Shown piece by piece: positions 30,001-37,149 of a stretch of DNA of 64,000 nucleotides. The translations under genes and the position numbers were made by a program. Position 1 is the stretch's first letter; the number at the start of each line of letters is the position of its first letter. The notes under the pieces are model-generated. The model had not been told where the DNA came from. It ran no database searches and saw only the letters and a list, made by a program, of their open reading frames with translations. The DNA is from JAHBNG01 sp039028975. Its GTDB lineage: Bacteria > Chloroflexota > Anaerolineae > Caldilineales > Caldilineaceae. Location: positions 7,452-71,451 of the forward strand of contig JBCCHB010000080.1 in NCBI GenBank assembly GCA_039028975.1, written 5' to 3'.

Positions 30001-31172
30001 TGTTTCAGCGCCTGCACGGTTTTGATCAGGCCGATAACGCCTGCCGCCGTATCCAAATGGCCAATATTGGTCTTGATTGAACCAATCGCACAGGTGGCTA
30101 TTCCTTTGGTAGATTGGCGAAAGGCGTCAGTTAAGGCTTGAATCTCAATGGGGTCGCCTAATGGCGTACCCGTGCCATGAGCTTCCACAAGTTGAATCGT
30201 GTCTGCTTTGATGTCAGCCATATGGAGCGCTTCACTGATGGCTAATGTTTGCCCTTGGACGCTGGGCGCTAGGTAGCTGGCCTTATCTAGACCATCATTG
30301 TTGATGGCCGTACCCAAAAGAATCGCATGGATAGGATCCTGGCTGGCTAGGGCATCTTCCAATCGCTTCAGCAAGACGATTCCTACACCACTCCCAAAGA
30401 TCGTGCCATCTGCATCTGCATCAAACGCGCGGCAATGCCCGTCGGATGAATAGATCTCCCCTGGCTGGTAGAGGTACCCCTGTCGGTCGGGGAGCTCGAT
30501 TGTTACGCCGCCCGCTAACGCCATGTCAGACTCGCCCAAAAGTAAAGACTGGGCCGCAAGATGAATAGCAACCAACGATGTAGAGCAGGCTGTCTGCACA
30601 TTAATGCTGGGACCAGTGAGGTTAAAGGTGTATGAAACCCGGGTCGTTAGAAAGTCTTTGTCATTGCCTGTATGACGTAAAAGAAAGTACCCTTCGGATT
30701 CGAGCAATGACTGATTAGTCAGCACATGGGTTGGGAAATAGGTGTTGTGACCAGAGCCACCAAAGACACCGATTCGTCCTGGAAACCGTTCTGGATCATA
30801 ACCACCGTCCTCCAGCGCTTCCCAGGCACACTCTAAAAAGTGACGATGTTGAGGGTCCATCACCTGGGCATCCACAGACCGAAGCTGAAAGAAGCCTGGG
30901 TCAAAGAGATCCATGCCTTGGAGAGGTAGTCCTGCCTTTACATAGTTTGGGTTGCGGATTAGGTCTTCCGGCACACCCGCTTCACGCAAAGCATCATCGC
31001 TATAGCGTTGAACAGACTCAACACCATGAACAACATTATGCCAAAGCTGGTCAGGTGTTTCTGCGCCTGGCACTCGGCAGGCCATGCCAATGATAGCGAT
31101 CTCGTTGCCGATGTAATCTATATAGTCTGCCGAATGATGCTCGATACTTAGTGGGGCACTTGCTTGTGCCAT
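24099..31172 (-). CDS. Type I polyketide synthase module KS-AT-KR-DH-ACP-TE
   Basis: A 2357-residue modular synthase. Ketosynthase at about 22-450 (active C196 in TACSTS; EAHGTGTPLGDP; NIGHLDTAAG). Acyltransferase at about 608-910 (S719 in GHSMGEY). Ketoreductase with TGGLGGIG near 1310 and Y1470 in VDYVAAN. Dehydratase with H1602 and D1788 (HPALFD). Acyl carrier S2004 (LGGHSL). Thioesterase S2178 (GYSGGG) with a late GDH histidine. All catalytic residues looked for are present. KR precedes DH, the reverse of the common order. AGGAG lies 7 bases before the ATG. The upstream NRPS gene ends 32 bases earlier, so this is the second and terminal enzyme of the line. It adds one ketide, reduces and dehydrates it, and releases the product. 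Confidence 0.93.
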   Translation of the reverse strand: MAQASAPLSIEHHSADYIDYIGNEIAIIGMACRVPGAETPDQLWHNVVHGVESVQRYSDDALREAGVPEDLIRNPNYVKAGLPLQGMDLFDPGFFQLRSVDAQVMDPQHRHFLECAWEALEDGGYDPERFPGRIGVFGGSGHNTYFPTHVLTNQSLLESEGYFLLRHTGNDKDFLTTRVSYTFNLTGPSINVQTACSTSLVAIHLAAQSLLLGESDMALAGGVTIELPDRQGYLYQPGEIYSSDGHCRAFDADADGTIFGSGVGIVLLKRLEDALASQDPIHAILLGTAINNDGLDKASYLAPSVQGQTLAISEALHMADIKADTIQLVEAHGTGTPLGDPIEIQALTDAFRQSTKGIATCAIGSIKTNIGHLDTAAGVIGLIKTVQALKHQTLPPSLNYRTPNPHIPFEESPFYVNTQPKNWVPLTDIPRRAAVSSLGVGGTNAHVILQEAPSKEYQNLSTLSSTTKPPQTTVPTVPSGEFGDSCYLLPLSALTATSLENNTTRLADYLEAFYSSNDPSKDEKAHAILSKSPNLFLGQKLDPSDLGAHSTHAHLADVAFTLQQGRRAFKLRRVVAGRNHQEILQAIECRSRHQIREHVQSEKEPKIVFMFPGGGSQYPGMGQDLYEQETVYREAVDQCLSILQTISAREISAQEVSPIDGSYLDFKALLYPAVEKREEAREQLTRPAYSLPALFITEYALAQLWLSWGIQPWALIGHSMGEYTAACLAGVFSVADALRIVTLRGKLFETLPQGAMLSVYLDEPTLQALLPALLSIGAINSATSCVVSGSRQEIDAFEALLNQREIEARRLPIQVAAHSPLLEPILAPFEEVLRTIPISTPTIPFISNVTGHWIKAEEATDPKYWVSHLRRTVRFSTGLQTLMGDDPTTFIEVGPGHTLTSLFRQQKGEKHHVALSSMRHEREPICDRQEALLALGELWTTGVEIDWSKLNPKGRRISLPTYAFDHQRYWLEPDKGTVVRGGSEPPAPQQQLAKELSTKEILTKGLVKQPKLSDWYYEPIWRHIPSETGFNQMGIGEKEDEQSTGPQTWLIFLDRVGIGQQLCNELEREGKTVVRVTMDNNYQKVTSQEYRLQPAQREHYISLIQSLDDENLQPERIIHLWTLYQHDSRQSLIEAYEGCEELGFLNLLYLAQAIGEMAWEHPLWIQMITNGLYAVGRKEVVYAPEKATLIGPALVIPQEVPNVSCQIVDIELPPLQAGLWRSVKQMGAQLWQQIMPASSQAGKGCIHNGSQLLPILSILHYPPEEHQIVLRDTGAWAAHISPARLGQSNLSAEGTSVSSMLRQRGVYIITGGLGGIGYTVATHLAGTYQARLVLMSRTPLPYPSDWDQWLDTHGFSHPISQKIAQVRTLEELGASVLVLSADVEDEQQVAQALQEAKERWGAIHGLFHAAGILDDQTIHLKEGASALRVLAPKIRGILNLSQALHEESLEFILLFSSTSTFLAPAGQVDYVAANAFLNAYAQHKAGPNDPPYLPSDEVVGKKRLIEKAHDEGCKIIALNWGMWQNMGMTAADRPGAFHKPITKKSTYKKSTVQAPLLKSHWESVAVRWPSHPLLDQLAAKSDTETTYITTYQANGNWLLDEHRLKGLHVESVQKHTAVMPGTGYIEMIAAVVEQSGMVSDGKADAFQIQDLFFLSPILLLEKETRQVRLTLKKSQVDEYTIQVSSLNESSLNGGEWVEHVCAQVLPLNESRPDAFHISTVLARCGHEQINYRPGQQETHQERYLAFGYRWKNLREIHFGAQEAVAKLELLPDFVADTKAYRLHPALFDLATSFALPLIPGYQQSEGVYVPVSYGSLKIYHPLPPKITSHARLKSSMGLDFPTFDVTIANQQGDVLADIQNFVLKRVNPDELQSGPPLPSRHTDSPPPLLERMTAQGILPHEGVAIIEQVLNQGCPSTIYASSLSLPELQQAVEADGSQRPRARENEQVDGTGTHVETQRPSHLTNHYIEPKNSTERQLVEQWQKSLGVRPIGIHDDFFELGGHSLIAVRLLAKMKKMFEVNISLDILFEAPTIEKLSQLINAKQQQNNIHPIDVKQTGIMHSDFNYAGSAQSDATDPISQVSSKYAQSAKDWSPLVLIHSGAPDMSPFFCIHGAGGNILNLHSLGKYLGHGRSFFGVQAQGVDGIHSPLRSISNMATFYLSAIREIQPCGPYLLGGYSGGGVVALEMAQLLREAKEEVALVVFLDTFHPSIEAQRTPLYQHVHQLLQQGPRYLRKRYSERRAKSEEEVQQENILSYVESNPDDIIPIEFREAYLVHHFIQALSIYQPQPYEGRVAQFTASNTWSMYQHAGASRGWEAVLPNLEIYTVPGDHDSMVIEPNVGILGARLTSLLASVDSQ

Positions 31173-31204
31173 GCGCTACTCCTACTAATTACCTGTCCGT
31201 GCCT

Positions 31205-34200
31205 TTATCGCCGTCTGCGCCCGAGGATTCGATTGCCAAGGGCGTGTTTACGCAAGGCGGCCCTATCTAAGGCTTGTCGCTGAACGGATGTGATACTGCT
31301 CTCCTGACTCTGTAGAAACCCGCAGAGGGAACGCACTGTGGTATAGCGAAAGATATCCGCGATGGTCAGTTGGAGATGCAATTCGTTGCAAAGTTGGCGA
31401 TGAACTTGTACAGCAAGAAGTGAATGCCCACCAAGAGAAAAGAAGTTGTCATCAAAACCAATCTGCGAGACGTTCAGATATCGTTGCCAGATGTTGATAA
31501 TCTGCGCAGCTTGTCCATCTACTATAGTGCGGCCGTTGTGAGTCGATGCCGAGTATAGCTGCTCGGGTCCTTTCGTTTGCTGAGCAGATTGAGGTGGAAC
31601 GCTCCCATTCCATGCGGGTTGGCTTGCTGTGTCTATTCTAGAAAGAGCACCAAGCTCAGTCCCATACTGAGGATCAACTTTTTGGTTAGAACTGCTTTGT
31701 ACAGGGCTGTTTTGTATGGCATTGTTGCCTATTGGTGCAGGGAATGCCGCCCTATCCGTCTTTTTGTTTGGCGTTAGCGGAAACTCATCCAGCCAGACAA
31801 AGTGGGCCGGTATCATATACTCTGGGAGCGATGATGTGAGGTAGGCTCGTAACGTCGTATCAGAGGGAGAGGAGTCAACGGGTAGCGTTTCCCGTCCCTT
31901 TTTGGGAAGCAGATAAGCGACCAATCGCTTATCATGAGGTACATCTTCGCGCACAATCACAACGGCATCTTGAACCGCCTGATGCTTACTTAGGCAAGCT
32001 TCAATCTCACCCAGCTCAATACGATAACCCCTTAGCTTTACCTGGAAATCCTGACGGCCAAGAAATTCAATCTGCCCATCGGCTCGGAAACGCGCTAGGT
32101 CGCCGGTGCGATAGAGTTTGTGATTGCTCGTTTGTTGGTACAAAGTAGCAGACGGTGGGTGCGCTTCCAATCGGTTAGTGTGTAATGAAGCTATTTGAAA
32201 CGGCCTTGCTTGAAGTAACTCTGCTTGAAATGGGTCAGCAATAAATCGTTGGGCCGTCAGCTCAGGCCGATTTAGATAGCCTCTAACCACCCCATGCCCG
32301 CCGATGAGTAGCTCACCTGGCATCCCGATTGGAACGGGATCGAGTGCTTTGTCCACAATATAGAGCTGGGTATTTGCAATCGGCTTACCAATGGGAATGG
32401 CTGACTCCGCAGAGATCACCGGATGGGTTGCAGACCAAATGGTCGCCTCCGTAGGACCATACATATTGATCAGGTGTCCATTTATGTGAGGTAGCAGGTC
32501 GTCGGCCAATGATTGAGGGAATGCTTCCCCCCCAATAAGACAGGTTTTCAGGCAACCTAATGCGTCTGTCATCGTCTTGTCTGCCATCAGCATTCGCATC
32601 ATAGAGGGTGTACACTGAAAATGGGTCACATTGTGCTGCTGAATCAGCTCTGGAATAGACCAGATGGCGCGTTGAGATTCTGTTGAACCATTTTTATGTT
32701 GATTAAGAGCCTGTTTCTGGATTGGATGTTGGAAGGGGTAGTGGGCTGCTATACTGCGGTCGCTTTGAAAATCGGAGTTTTCCGCCGCCTCAATAGGAGA
32801 GACCAAACTCCGATTTTCAAACGAAGCAGAGTATAATTGAACCGCTTGCAGGCTCTTCTTTTGCCCTCCCCGCTCAAAATCTTGCGTAGCCGCCACTTGC
32901 ATCTCATCGCGAATTTCGTTCTGAATTCGACCTAATAAGGGAAGGGAGGCAAGCACAAGCAGGGTAGGGAGTCCAAAGTCAATCTGACAGGCAATTTCAT
33001 CTACCCCGCAGAGAGCCAACTCTTTCACTATCTTACGCACTTTGTCTGGCGTGCCCAGAAGGCTACTCTCTTCAAAATATCGTTCAAATGCATGGGCAAG
33101 TAGCGCGTCCATCTCCTCGTGGCTCAGCTCTTCTTCATCTAGCAACTGTATGACTGTTTTGCCCGTTTCAGAGGCCCGCTGTTGAAAGGTAGGAAACGTC
33201 CAAGCCGCTTTCTGAATTAGAAAGAGAGAGGAGCGAAGATAGGCAGTCAATGGACCTCGTACTAAAGACTTGACTTCATCCATATCTTCGTGGATAAAGG
33301 TGTGGAGCATAAGGGTCACGTGCCCCTGGCCCGGATGCCCTTCGGCCTGCCATGCATCACGGTAGATCTGAATTTTGCTGGCCACTTCGCTTTTACTCTG
33401 GCCGAGAAGATGGGTCAGTACATGATAGCCAAGTCGTCCTGCTTCTCTAAATGTTTCTGGGTTTCCGGCTGCCGTAAGCCAAGTAGGCAGCTCGGGCTGA
33501 ATCGGCCTAGGCAATGTGCGGATCGTTGCTGGACCATTGCCACCCTCTAACGTGACAGCCTCACCGCGCCACAGTTGACGAACGGTTTCGATCTGTTGCA
33601 ACATAATCTCTTTGCGGTTGGCAAAGTGGTTAGGCTCCAAAACAAAATCATTGGGGTGCCAGCCGGCGGCAAATGATAGGCCAATGCGGCCCTTACTAAG
33701 ATTATCGATGACGGCCCACTCTTCGGCCACCCTTACAGGATTATGCAAGGGCAAGACGCAACTCCCTGCCCGAATCTGGATATTTCTTGTCACCGTAGCC
33801 AGGGCGGCACTAGTTATAGCGGGGTTTGGAAAGACTCCACCAAAGGCTTCGAAGTGTCTCTCTGGCGTCCAAACCGCCTCGAAGCCATGGGTATCGGCAA
33901 ATTTTGCCCCCTCCAATAGCAGCTCATATTTGTCTGCTTCTCCTTGTTCGCTCTCGTCACTAGCAAAATAGAACAGGCTAAAGCCGATGGGGTTGACAGA
34001 GTGGTTCGAGTCAAGAGTCGGTGTAGGGTCGACTGAGGGGTCTGCTACATGCTCTGCCATGTGCTCTAATCTAGGTGCTGACAAGTTGTCTTGCAAGAAA
34101 CTCTCATCATCTGCATTTTCGCCATCCTCTCCATAGATGAGAACGGTCAAGCCGCGGCAAAGAGTCCATAACAGCTCTAAAACGGATATATCAAAAGATA

Positions 34201-36751
34201 AGCTGGTTACAGCCAACCAAACATCACCCACCTTGTGAGGGATCACTCTGTCCATCCCAACGAAAAAATTTAGGACATTTCGTTCTTCTACCATGACACC
34301 CTTGGGTTTGCCAGTCGAACCGGAGGTGTAGATGATATAAGCGAGAGGGGAAACTGATATAGATGAGGAGACAGATGACGGAGAAGTGGGAAGCGTATCC
34401 TCCGTTGAATGGCGCTCAATGGCGGGCCAGCTTTTGTCAATCAACACAACTGTTGTGGATTGATTTTGTGGAGAGAAGCATTCAGCTTGGTTGGCAACTG
34501 CTCCCCCACTTTTATATCCTTGGATAGCTGCGTTTACCTGTTCTTCGAGCGACCGTTGGGTAATCAGAACCGGTGCGTTGGCATCTTCAATCATGAAGAC
34601 CAACCGTTCATGGGGAAAGGTTGGATCCAGTGGCAGGTATGCGCCCCCCGCTTTCAAGATACTGAGCAGGGCAATGAGCAAATGATGGGACCGATTGAGA
34701 CAGACCCCGACGACAACTTCTGGACCCACCCCCAATGTCTGTAGATAATGGGCGAGCTGGTTAGAGCGGTCATGCAACTGCTGGTAACTTAGCCCAATGT
34801 CATTAACGATTACAGCATCCAGATGGGGCGTTCGACTTGCCTGTTGGGCAAAGAGCTGGGCAATTGATGTATACGCATCATATGCCACCTCGGTTCTGTT
34901 CCAGTTTCTCAGACATTGACGGTCCTCATCATCCAAAAGCGAGACATCCTGCCAACGGATGTCACCCTGGGAAGATACAACCTTGGCAACAAACGCCTCA
35001 AAGCGCCGCTGCATAGAATGCACAAATTCCTCTCTATATTGGCTAGGTGCATAACACCAGAGTAGCTCTTGACCGCCCGGTGCAATTTGGATCGTGAGGT
35101 CACTGTAATGAGAGGAGAATTGCGACTCGCCTAATGGTTCACCTCCCATTTGACCATCATCTCTCTCCATTGTGAATCCATCAGTGAGTTGCTCAATCGA
35201 GACAGATAGAGGCAGATGAATCCCTGTCTGACGTAAATGAGAAAGTTGAGGATAGCGCCAGAAGATGTCGTTGGCAAAAGGTTTTCGACTCTTATTCCTC
35301 TTGATCTCCCGATATGCATTCTCAATGGCCTCCCAAGGTGTGTTGCAAGGTCGTACGCGTAGAGGAAGGTACTGGGCAAAGTGTTGCGCAAAGTGCAGAT
35401 TTGGCTGAGTGGGAATAGATGAGGCAAATTCTGTGGCAATGTTATTTACAGCTATCTCAGTTGAGGGCAGTTGGGGATACCGAAATGCTATGTGGCCAGA
35501 TGCATGGCCAGCCAACAAACCCAGGTAGGCCACAAGCAGCGACGCCACAATCTCTTCCGGCTCAATGTTTGACCAAGAGCCTGCTGAAACAAAGTCATTA
35601 TTGATCAAACAGCGAGTATCAATAGCCAGTGGCTGGTATAGCCGTGCTGGCGTCAGTCCTTCTGTTGGATGTGGATGGCGGACTTCAGATTCCTCTGTCT
35701 GCTGTGGCCCATAGGTGATTGCCAAATCCTCTAGCTTCAGAAGCTCGTTGAGCCACCTAGTCTCATACTGGGCAGACGCTTCGTAGCGGGTCGTCAACAT
35801 TTCCCGCTGAATGTCTGTCAGTATGGGTAAGCGATCACCAACCGAAAGTCCGTACCGTCTACTCAGACCTATGCCATCCAAAGTCTCATTGGCTAGCGTT
35901 ATGAAGACAGGGATCGTAACATCTCGGGTTTGGGTCCCAACCGCAAGCCCACGGCTGTCGATTGCCACAATCGTGCCAGGTGACTGTCCGCTAGATGAAT
36001 CGGCTATGTTGAGTTGAGGAACCAGAAGCACCTCATCTTGGAGAAGTAGCTTAAGATGAGACAAGGGATTGGTGTAGCCGTTGAAGGTCAGCCCACGACT
36101 CAAGGCATAGATAACTTCGGCTGATTCGGCCCAATGAATAACCGCCCCGGCACGAGGTCTATTGTATTTTGTAAAGGGGCTTTGGCAAAGCCGCTCTTGC
36201 TCTTTGGGCACCCACGTCTCGTCTATAAGCTGGGCTACCAAGGTTTCAAAGGAGTCGATACCTGCCTCAAAACAGCGTACATTTAAGGAAAAGGCTGTCT
36301 CGCCTGGTTCGAGAGGAAACAGCTGCTGATGCAAAATAGGCCCCGTATCAATCTGCTCGGTCATTAGATGCCAAGTGATTCCATGGTGGCCTTCCTGATT
36401 GATTAGCGCCCAGCTTGGGGTGTTCAACCCTGCATAGTCAGGTAATGGACCGTCGTGGAAATTGATGGCCCCGCGACCTGGCTGATGCAGGATTTCGACG
36501 GGAAGCCGCTTCAAATTGGCTACGCTAAAGAGGTAATCATAGCGATACTGATGAAGATTCGTTGCTAGCGCTTTGTCATGAGGTAGTAGGTCGATGCCCT
36601 GCTGTGTGGCCCAATCACAGATGCGTGGTGAGGATGAAACAATAGCAAGAATTTCGATAGAATAGCGCTGGGCGATTTCAGCGCACTGGAGAAGAAGAGA
36701 TTCTTCGCCAATGAAAATGCACTTCAAGCTTCTGGGGGCGGAACGACTCAT
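31205..36751 (-). CDS. NRPS: formyltransferase / partial C / A with embedded monooxygenase / PCP
   Basis: An 1848-residue synthetase. Formyltransferase N-domain at 1-190 (N97, H99, D135; FHDGPLPDYAG) and its C-domain at about 205-310. A condensation-like region at about 330-600 lacks the HHxxxDG motif. The adenylation domain starts at about 620 (LKAGGAYLPLDP; YIIYTSGSTGKPKG near 805; FDISVLEL). It is interrupted at about 915-1265 by a luciferase-like FMN monooxygenase of the MupA/Atu3671 family (SLFYFASDE, WTPERHFEAFGG, GLSFAAGWHPNDF). It then resumes (NMYGPTEATIW; YRTGDLARF; LRGYRIELGEIE) to a PCP with S1777. Residues about 1305-1335 are encoded by a family A palindrome. The likely job is to load, formylate or N-acylate, and oxygenate an amino acid for the downstream PKS. 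Confidence 0.9.
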   Translation of the reverse strand: MSRSAPRSLKCIFIGEESLLLQCAEIAQRYSIEILAIVSSSPRICDWATQQGIDLLPHDKALATNLHQYRYDYLFSVANLKRLPVEILHQPGRGAINFHDGPLPDYAGLNTPSWALINQEGHHGITWHLMTEQIDTGPILHQQLFPLEPGETAFSLNVRCFEAGIDSFETLVAQLIDETWVPKEQERLCQSPFTKYNRPRAGAVIHWAESAEVIYALSRGLTFNGYTNPLSHLKLLLQDEVLLVPQLNIADSSSGQSPGTIVAIDSRGLAVGTQTRDVTIPVFITLANETLDGIGLSRRYGLSVGDRLPILTDIQREMLTTRYEASAQYETRWLNELLKLEDLAITYGPQQTEESEVRHPHPTEGLTPARLYQPLAIDTRCLINNDFVSAGSWSNIEPEEIVASLLVAYLGLLAGHASGHIAFRYPQLPSTEIAVNNIATEFASSIPTQPNLHFAQHFAQYLPLRVRPCNTPWEAIENAYREIKRNKSRKPFANDIFWRYPQLSHLRQTGIHLPLSVSIEQLTDGFTMERDDGQMGGEPLGESQFSSHYSDLTIQIAPGGQELLWCYAPSQYREEFVHSMQRRFEAFVAKVVSSQGDIRWQDVSLLDDEDRQCLRNWNRTEVAYDAYTSIAQLFAQQASRTPHLDAVIVNDIGLSYQQLHDRSNQLAHYLQTLGVGPEVVVGVCLNRSHHLLIALLSILKAGGAYLPLDPTFPHERLVFMIEDANAPVLITQRSLEEQVNAAIQGYKSGGAVANQAECFSPQNQSTTVVLIDKSWPAIERHSTEDTLPTSPSSVSSSISVSPLAYIIYTSGSTGKPKGVMVEERNVLNFFVGMDRVIPHKVGDVWLAVTSLSFDISVLELLWTLCRGLTVLIYGEDGENADDESFLQDNLSAPRLEHMAEHVADPSVDPTPTLDSNHSVNPIGFSLFYFASDESEQGEADKYELLLEGAKFADTHGFEAVWTPERHFEAFGGVFPNPAITSAALATVTRNIQIRAGSCVLPLHNPVRVAEEWAVIDNLSKGRIGLSFAAGWHPNDFVLEPNHFANRKEIMLQQIETVRQLWRGEAVTLEGGNGPATIRTLPRPIQPELPTWLTAAGNPETFREAGRLGYHVLTHLLGQSKSEVASKIQIYRDAWQAEGHPGQGHVTLMLHTFIHEDMDEVKSLVRGPLTAYLRSSLFLIQKAAWTFPTFQQRASETGKTVIQLLDEEELSHEEMDALLAHAFERYFEESSLLGTPDKVRKIVKELALCGVDEIACQIDFGLPTLLVLASLPLLGRIQNEIRDEMQVAATQDFERGGQKKSLQAVQLYSASFENRSLVSPIEAAENSDFQSDRSIAAHYPFQHPIQKQALNQHKNGSTESQRAIWSIPELIQQHNVTHFQCTPSMMRMLMADKTMTDALGCLKTCLIGGEAFPQSLADDLLPHINGHLINMYGPTEATIWSATHPVISAESAIPIGKPIANTQLYIVDKALDPVPIGMPGELLIGGHGVVRGYLNRPELTAQRFIADPFQAELLQARPFQIASLHTNRLEAHPPSATLYQQTSNHKLYRTGDLARFRADGQIEFLGRQDFQVKLRGYRIELGEIEACLSKHQAVQDAVVIVREDVPHDKRLVAYLLPKKGRETLPVDSSPSDTTLRAYLTSSLPEYMIPAHFVWLDEFPLTPNKKTDRAAFPAPIGNNAIQNSPVQSSSNQKVDPQYGTELGALSRIDTASQPAWNGSVPPQSAQQTKGPEQLYSASTHNGRTIVDGQAAQIINIWQRYLNVSQIGFDDNFFSLGGHSLLAVQVHRQLCNELHLQLTIADIFRYTTVRSLCGFLQSQESSITSVQRQALDRAALRKHALGNRILGRRRR
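32750..32835 (+). repeat. Palindromic element, family A, inside the NRPS gene
   Basis: 86 bp from TATACTGCGGTCGCTTTG to ACGAAGCAGAGTATA. The arms TTTGAAAATCGGAGTTT and AAACTCCGATTTTCAAA are a perfect 17-bp inverted repeat. It is read in frame as roughly YSASFENRS...NSDFQSDRSI, within the linker after the monooxygenase insert. Confidence 0.85.
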
Positions 36752-36850
36752 AGTTGACCAAGGTAACGATTATTGGGTATCAGTAGACTGCAATGTCACT
36801 CTGAGGAACCGAAGAGTCCCTTATTGACATTACCCTCTGCGAAGTATCAG

Positions 36851-36917
36851 TAGACCGCAACGGTTCAGTGAGCACGCCCACGTGGGTCACGAGACGTGTC
36901 TACTTCACTGCGGTCTA
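36851..36917. repeat. Imperfect palindrome before the NRPS gene
   Basis: Outer arms TAGACCGCA / TGCGGTCTA and an inner CCCACGTGGG (36877-36886) form a compound dyad of 67 bp located 100-166 bases upstream of the NRPS start. It may be an operator or another mobile palindrome; only one copy was noticed. Confidence 0.45.
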
Positions 36918-36932
36918 ATGAATATCACTTAC

Positions 36933-37017
36933 TATACTGCGGTCGTTTTGAAAACAGGAGCTATCCGAGGCTCTAACAGAGTGACCAAATTCTTGTTTTT
37001 AAACGGAGCTGAGTATA
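36933..37017 (+). repeat. Palindromic element, family A, copy 2
   Basis: 85 bp from TATACTGCGGTCGTTTTG to AAACGGAGCTGAGTATA. The ends and spacing match the copy inside the NRPS gene; the arms have drifted (GAAAACAGGAG versus CTTGTTTTT). Confidence 0.8.
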
Positions 37018-37149
37018 GGTAAGCCGGATAAGTCGTTCTATTATATATCACGATCAAATACAAAAGCTTACAATTTCGTTACCCTTTCCTTTCCTCATTT
37101 GTCTACTCGCTAGTACAGTGTAACATAAATGATTGTACAGTGATCGTAG

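Larger units (their letters stand above)
36752..37149. other. Upstream region of the NRPS-PKS operon
   Basis: It holds an imperfect palindrome with arms TAGACCGCA (36851-36859) and TGCGGTCTA (36909-36917) around CCCACGTGGG, a direct repeat of CAGTAGACYGCAA, and a family A element (36933-37017). The operon promoter should lie here. No gene is seen. Confidence 0.6.
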
